Of a stretch of DNA of 33,472 nt, positions 30,301 to 33,472 are shown one piece after another. Source of the stretch: Muribaculaceae bacterium (GTDB taxonomy: Bacteria > Bacteroidota > Bacteroidia > Bacteroidales > Muribaculaceae); contig JAFTFA010000026.1 of NCBI GenBank assembly GCA_017449785.1, positions 1-33,472 of the forward strand, written 5' to 3'. Below the pieces are notes generated by a model. That model saw nothing but the letters and a program-made list of their open reading frames with translations, had not been told where the DNA came from and did not search any database. How positions within the stretch are numbered: the stretch's first letter is position 1; the number at the start of each line of letters is the position of its first letter. The position numbers and the translations under genes are program-made.

Positions 30301-31936
30301 CGCCGACTCGATACGCTTCATGATCGACTATGTGAACTGCTACTACACGGCCAGCAACGTGCCCATCCACATCATTCCGGACTATATCGAGTTCAATGAC
30401 ATCCCCATCCACGACCGCGAGGGCCACGAGGCCAAGCTGGGCGGCTGGCTCAAGCACGACGCATTCCATCGCCCCGAGTTCAGTTTCGCCATCACCGATG
30501 CCCATGACTTCCTGAGTTATGATACCAATCCGTCGATCAATCCCGACTGGTATGGTACCATCTATGGCAACGGAGCGTGCTTTGTCGAGGGCGGCCCAGG
30601 CATTGTCAACATCCGTGTCAATATGGCATCGGCGCCGCGCAGCAAGTTTACCCTGGTGATGAGCGACACCGAGCAGGCCGACACCTACAACTTCATCACC
30701 TTCCGTGACCGTGAGGCGATGGCTCATCCTGTTGTCCCGCAGGAAGTGGACACCCTGGACTTGATCCTGAGCCAGTTGAAGCAGCAGGTGATCAAGGAAG
30801 AGAATTCCGAGCCCAGCGCCTACAATATCGACTTGCAGGGCGACATCACGCCCGACCTGGCCCTGACCGTGGTCATGGACCCCGTCGGCGGCGACCGCAT
30901 CAAGGCGACCGGTAACGGTCACATGCGCTTGACCTATAACAACAACGGCGAGCTGGGCACCTATGGTAAATACACGCTGGACAAGGGTACCTACAACTTT
31001 ACCCTGCAGGATGTGATCCTCAAGGACTTCACCATCCGTGACGGCAGCAGCATCAGTTTCCAGGGCGACCCCTATGCCGCCGTGCTGGACTTGGAAGCCG
31101 TTTATTCGCTCAACGCCAACATCCGTGACCTGGATGAGTCCTTTGCCGACGATCCTGACCTGAACCGCACCAATGTGCCCGTGCATGCCCTGCTGCGTGC
31201 CAAGGGCATCATCTCCCAGCCCGACATCTCATTTGACCTGGAGTTCCCGTCCCTCACCAGCGAGGCCGACCGCAGGGTCAAGAGCATCATCAGCACCGAC
31301 GAGATGATGAATCGCCAGATCATCTACCTGCTGGCCCTGAACCGCTTCTACACGCCCGAATACATGGGTACGTCGGCCAGGCAGAACGAGTTCCTCACCT
31401 CGGTGGCCTCATCGACCATCGCGGGGCAGTTGAGCAACATCCTGGGTAAAATGACCGATAACCTGTCCATCGCTCCCAACGTGCGCACCGACAAGGGCGA
31501 CTTCAGTGACGTGGAGGTGGATGTGGCCTTGTCCAGCCAGTTGCTCAACAACAGGCTGTTGCTCAACGGCAACTTTGGCTATCGTGACAACACCTACAAC
31601 ACGAGCAACACCAACTTCATTGGCGACTTTGACCTCGAGTATCTGCTCAACAACAAGGGTTCCATCAGGCTCAAGGCCTATAATCACTTCAATGACCAGA
31701 ACTACTACCTGCGCAACGCCTTGACGACTCAGGGAGTGGGTGTAGTCTGGAAACACGATTTCGACAAACCGCGTACCAAGTCGGGCAAGTCACAGCAACT
31801 CGCCCCCGACCATGACAGCATTCCCAAGCGTGAACCCGCTGCCCCTGCTAGCCCCCGTGACAGCAGCGTGCGGCAGCCGGTCCCCATGGTCACGATACGC
31901 TCATCACAACACGTTACTCCCACAACCTCCAAATGA
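27314..31936 (+). CDS. tamB: TamB-like translocation/assembly protein
   Basis: This 1540-aa protein has one N-terminal membrane segment (about residues 12-36) that would anchor it in the inner membrane. A very long beta-rich periplasmic body follows, with AsmA-like repeats such as LNVGSV/LSLPQL-type strands (for example GKLGAGINLRDLIADHRIVV and DIRLDDIHLEY). The C-terminal DUF490/TamB domain (about 1190-1500) shows KATGNGHMRLTYNNNGELGT, YTLDKGTYNFTLQDVILKDF and LGKMTDNLSIAPNVRTDKGD. AsmA-like TamB proteins form a groove bridging the two membranes and are now thought to carry phospholipids; the older model is help in outer-membrane protein assembly with TamA. No TamA/BamA gene is adjacent. The gene instead overlaps a DUF4421 gene by 4 nt. 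A Pro/Ser-rich tail ends the protein. Confidence 0.93.
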   Translation: MTLTRGTYNVLRSVVVTALVAVVGIIALAYLLLLLPPVQQRLCHEGEKALGEFLKTEVNVGSVSVTPFNQLELRDVLIYDQQGDSLLTVGKLGAGINLRDLIADHRIVVTYGEIIDLAGHVTRPDKDSPTNVQFIIDAFKPKDDKPPKPFDVQVKTVVMRQSSLTYDVLDQPRRSGRFDPNHLSVSNLRADLSLPQLKNNDFDIRVKRLSFDEGSGFSLRRLSTDVHITDNALDVKDIKLKLPGSDIRLDDIHLEYTSLKTLGSELAQMPLRVSTTGSRVTLSDFAAFSPQLARFGEPMDIDATVLRDGSRIEVPVLNVSTAGGGLALNTRGSVVLPNEGGYYALDLDRIDLDAKAATLDDIMGLVPGLSSQARGIISRCGNVTLDGELHSKRSQLTFNGNVGTTLGHVNLNGALTQQQGNDRFSGHVKTEGLQLGDLLDKNDLVGQVAIDAQIDALIQGNDVSGHLKGHLPFIDFKGVRYHDITADVDKQGNDFTGSLAMNDANGRIAVDGKALLNGANSNYDVNISADNLNLARLGLVDKYPDHRLTATATASFWGNSLDNASGHIQVDDFAFTDSRDRGLKFNSLQLNADNNGYDKVISIESDHIDGFVSGQYDFKTIVPTVKHMLSNAFPQYFGDYADYRHDGLPNDVRLNLVVNPDDELNKMLNLPLKLAYRAVIEGNLNESDTTFDLVVDAPLIVQGTNKVIEQTRLFMALDSASNNVVLNVQSRYPAKKGMIDLDLDASGQNNRVDANLAWRMPQEHDFHGNLNLSGMVDRGSQGGLKADIDIHPSQLVFNDTIWEVKKGHVGIDNGVITVENLAGGRDDQFIHINGKVSHDPDDALCLEMNDMNLDYVFETLAIDHVDFGGRATSKFYASDLLSGAPQLYTPSLFIKNISYNGTVMGDLDIAVNYDNDTRGIMVKGDIAQPNGRRSDLQGGIYVADDSLYIEFDTDHANVAFLKPYMEAFTSDVQGEMSGKAILFGNFHTINLEGDIVADSIRFMIDYVNCYYTASNVPIHIIPDYIEFNDIPIHDREGHEAKLGGWLKHDAFHRPEFSFAITDAHDFLSYDTNPSINPDWYGTIYGNGACFVEGGPGIVNIRVNMASAPRSKFTLVMSDTEQADTYNFITFRDREAMAHPVVPQEVDTLDLILSQLKQQVIKEENSEPSAYNIDLQGDITPDLALTVVMDPVGGDRIKATGNGHMRLTYNNNGELGTYGKYTLDKGTYNFTLQDVILKDFTIRDGSSISFQGDPYAAVLDLEAVYSLNANIRDLDESFADDPDLNRTNVPVHALLRAKGIISQPDISFDLEFPSLTSEADRRVKSIISTDEMMNRQIIYLLALNRFYTPEYMGTSARQNEFLTSVASSTIAGQLSNILGKMTDNLSIAPNVRTDKGDFSDVEVDVALSSQLLNNRLLLNGNFGYRDNTYNTSNTNFIGDFDLEYLLNNKGSIRLKAYNHFNDQNYYLRNALTTQGVGVVWKHDFDKPRTKSGKSQQLAPDHDSIPKREPAAPASPRDSSVRQPVPMVTIRSSQHVTPTTSK

Positions 31937-33207
31937 TGAAGAAGCATCTGGTCATATTGTTCTTGATGGCATGGCTCACCGCGGGTCTCGCCTGGAGCGG
32001 TGAGACCGCGCCGCTGCATCGCCAGGGGGGCAGCGATGTCCCTGTGGTAAAACTCGACAGCCTGGCCCTCGGGGCCGACAGCGTGGCACTCCGCCTGGAT
32101 GACATCGCGTTGCGCATGAGCGATGTTTCCAGCCGTCTGGACAGCATCTCCGGTCTGCTGGACAGCCTCACTGTCGCCCGCAACTCGGCGGGTGAACCTG
32201 AATATTGGGAGACGGTCATCTTTCGCCGCGGCTGGAGCATCAACGACACGTCGATCCACTATCCGCCAGTGCTGGACTTCGGGTTCAAGGCCTATCGCTG
32301 GCTCAACCACGCGTTGAACTACTATGACACGGCCTATGTCGTCAATCCAGGCAAGACGAGCGGCAAGAAGTGGAAAATCATGCTCAAGAACAACAACTGG
32401 ATGGACCTGTATTCGGGTCACCTCAGCCGGTGGAACACCGAGGTGCAGATGAACAGTGACGTGACGTCGCTCTTCGGTTTCCAGATCTGCGGCATGGGGC
32501 TCAGTGTCTCCTACATGTTCAACGTGCGGGACCTGCTGGATGGCAAGTTCATTCACAACCGCCGCCTGCAGTTCTCGTTGACCACGTCACGCTTTTTTGT
32601 CGAGGGATATTACCGCAAGAACGACGAGAGCACCGTTCACCTCTATCGGCTCGGCCCATGGATAGGCGACCAGATTTTCTCCGGCCTCAAGCGCGAGAGT
32701 TACGGCCTGGACGCTTACTATATCTTCAACCACACCCATTATAGCCAGGCCGCCGCCTACAGTTTCTCCAAGTACCAGAAGCGCAGCTCCGGCTCATTGC
32801 TGGGGGGCATCTATCTGAGTCATCAAGACGTGGTCATGGACATGAAGAAGTTGCCTAACGAGATGGTGAAATACTTGCCCGATGAGGTGACCGACTATCG
32901 TTTCCGTTACCGCGACTTCGGAGTGATGGTGGGCTATGGCTACAGCTGGGTGTTCCATCACGGATGGCTCTTCAACGTCACGGTGGTGCCCAGCATCGGC
33001 TACCGCCACAGCTTTCCCAATTCCATCGAGGGAAAGAAATCGTTGCTGTCCACCAACTTGAATGGCCGCCTGGCGCTGGTGCGCACGGCAGGAAACTTCT
33101 TCTATGCGCTCACTGCCAGCCACGAGGGCCACTGGTACCAGAGCCGCATGCACAGCTTCTATAACAGCTACAACAACGTCGAGTTGACGGCCGGTTTCCG
33201 CTTCTAG
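31933..33207 (+). CDS. DUF4421 family protein, probable outer-membrane beta-barrel
   Basis: The start ATGA overlaps the tamB stop, so the two are translationally coupled. A signal peptide (about residues 1-23) is followed by a heptad-patterned helix (about 37-82: LDSLALGADSVALRLDDIAL, then LRMSDVSSRLDSISGLLDSL). The DUF4421 region proper begins near KKWKIMLKNNNWMDLYSGHL (about 142) and runs as alternating aromatic strands (for example LRRLQFSLTT-type, VEGYYRKND, GVMVGYGYSWVFHHGWLFNV). The chain ends in ELTAGFRF, an aromatic C-terminal residue as in outer-membrane barrels. DUF4421 is a Bacteroidetes family without known function. The N-terminal coiled coil could reach into the periplasm. Location and partnership with TamB are inferences. 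Confidence 0.88.
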   Translation: MMKKHLVILFLMAWLTAGLAWSGETAPLHRQGGSDVPVVKLDSLALGADSVALRLDDIALRMSDVSSRLDSISGLLDSLTVARNSAGEPEYWETVIFRRGWSINDTSIHYPPVLDFGFKAYRWLNHALNYYDTAYVVNPGKTSGKKWKIMLKNNNWMDLYSGHLSRWNTEVQMNSDVTSLFGFQICGMGLSVSYMFNVRDLLDGKFIHNRRLQFSLTTSRFFVEGYYRKNDESTVHLYRLGPWIGDQIFSGLKRESYGLDAYYIFNHTHYSQAAAYSFSKYQKRSSGSLLGGIYLSHQDVVMDMKKLPNEMVKYLPDEVTDYRFRYRDFGVMVGYGYSWVFHHGWLFNVTVVPSIGYRHSFPNSIEGKKSLLSTNLNGRLALVRTAGNFFYALTASHEGHWYQSRMHSFYNSYNNVELTAGFRF

Positions 33208-33330
33208 CGGCGGCTGGTTACCCGTGGTGAGACCCTGCATCCCGCAGCATCGCTGTTTTTTACTCTGGGCACTATTTTTTTACTATTGTCCGGTAAAAAG
33301 TAAAAATTCATCCGAAACAGGGTGAGTGTA

Positions 33331-33368
33331 GGAGGGTGTGTCATAATTGTGGCACATCCTCTTTGTTG
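33331..33368 (+). terminator. Probable terminator after the tamB-DUF4421 unit
   Basis: A 12-bp stem (33332-33343 with 33350-33361, two G-U pairs, 6-nt loop) is followed by TTTGTT. It lies about 125 nt after the DUF4421 stop. The T tract is short, so strength is uncertain. Confidence 0.5.
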
Positions 33369-33389
33369 TAACATGTTGTAAAACATATA

Positions 33390-33423
33390 ACAAAGCCTCT
33401 ACTTTCCCAAGCGGAGGCTTTGT
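33390..33423. repeat. Perfect 10-bp inverted repeat overlapping a promoter
   Basis: ACAAAGCCTC (33390-33399) and GAGGCTTTGT (33414-33423) are perfect complements with a 14-nt loop. The right arm contains the TTTG (33419-33422) used as -33 element by the next promoter. No T run follows, so it looks more like an operator or an RNA-end structure than a terminator. Confidence 0.65.
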
Positions 33424-33449
33424 CATGTCAAAAAGTTTTAGTAACTTTG
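33419..33449 (+). promoter_or_regulatory. Promoter reading out of the right edge
   Basis: TTTG at 33419-33422, 19 nt, then TAACTTTG at 33442-33449: the closest match to the Bacteroidetes consensus in the window. Its gene lies beyond 33472. Confidence 0.75.
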
Positions 33450-33472
33450 TGACAATCAAATAAATAAAAAAT

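Noticed and set aside
28424..31186. 920-aa open frame on the minus strand opposite tamB
   Set aside because: Antisense shadow of GC-rich codons (Val/Asp/His-rich, no motif). TamB on the plus strand has clear family motifs.

Overview
The window looks like chromosomal DNA from a Gram-negative member of the Bacteroidales, probably a Prevotellaceae- or Muribaculaceae-like gut bacterium. Four things support this. Many genes are preceded by the Bacteroidetes promoter type (TTTG or TTG at -33, TAnnTTTG at -7) with little Shine-Dalgarno signal. Lipopolysaccharide synthesis is present (kdsB). The surface proteins are Bacteroidales types: a cleaved-adhesin/FN3 protein with a type IX-like C-terminal tail, BspA-like leucine-rich repeats, and a DUF4421 protein. 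Finally, a TamB gene is present. No rRNA, tRNA, CRISPR array, prophage or intact insertion sequence was seen. The genus is an inference from style, not from a marker gene.

Left part (1-5.4 kb): two small exported proteins of unknown function, a membrane-anchored thioredoxin-like protein with a small membrane protein, then a DUF4143-type AAA+ ATPase behind a 33-bp tandem repeat. Two AT-rich tandem paralogous membrane proteins follow on the minus strand.

Middle left (5.4-13.3 kb, all minus strand): a DUF169 protein, a secreted CE1-type esterase, a VTT/DedA-like membrane protein, a LUD-domain protein, a 160-aa beta-helix-like protein, a decayed DUF1016/YhcG nuclease fragment, kdsB, and an exported GH2 beta-galactosidase. 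The 160-aa gene and the nuclease relic form an AT-rich insert between LUD and kdsB. Arrays of phased AGTTNNN heptamers sit directly in front of the start codons of the LUD, VTT and, further on, dcuB genes.

Middle right (13.3-22.8 kb): a relic of an IS982-type transposase, an orphan PstS-like lipoprotein, a C4-dicarboxylate transporter (dcuB) preceded by an outer-membrane porin in the same orientation, then a large FN3/choice-of-anchor-J surface protein and, divergently, a BspA-like LRR protein.

Right part (22.8-33.5 kb): mutY, a repeat-rich intergenic region, a two-gene unit encoding a dockerin-like exported protein and a lipoprotein, nadE, a 1540-aa TamB-like protein, and a DUF4421 protein whose start overlaps the tamB stop by 4 nt. 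The window ends in two hairpins and a good promoter that reads out of the right edge. I found no clearly new defence or mobile system. The best candidates for new biology are the tamB-DUF4421 pair, the start-codon-proximal heptamer arrays, and the repeat-preceded ATPase with its AT-rich neighbours.
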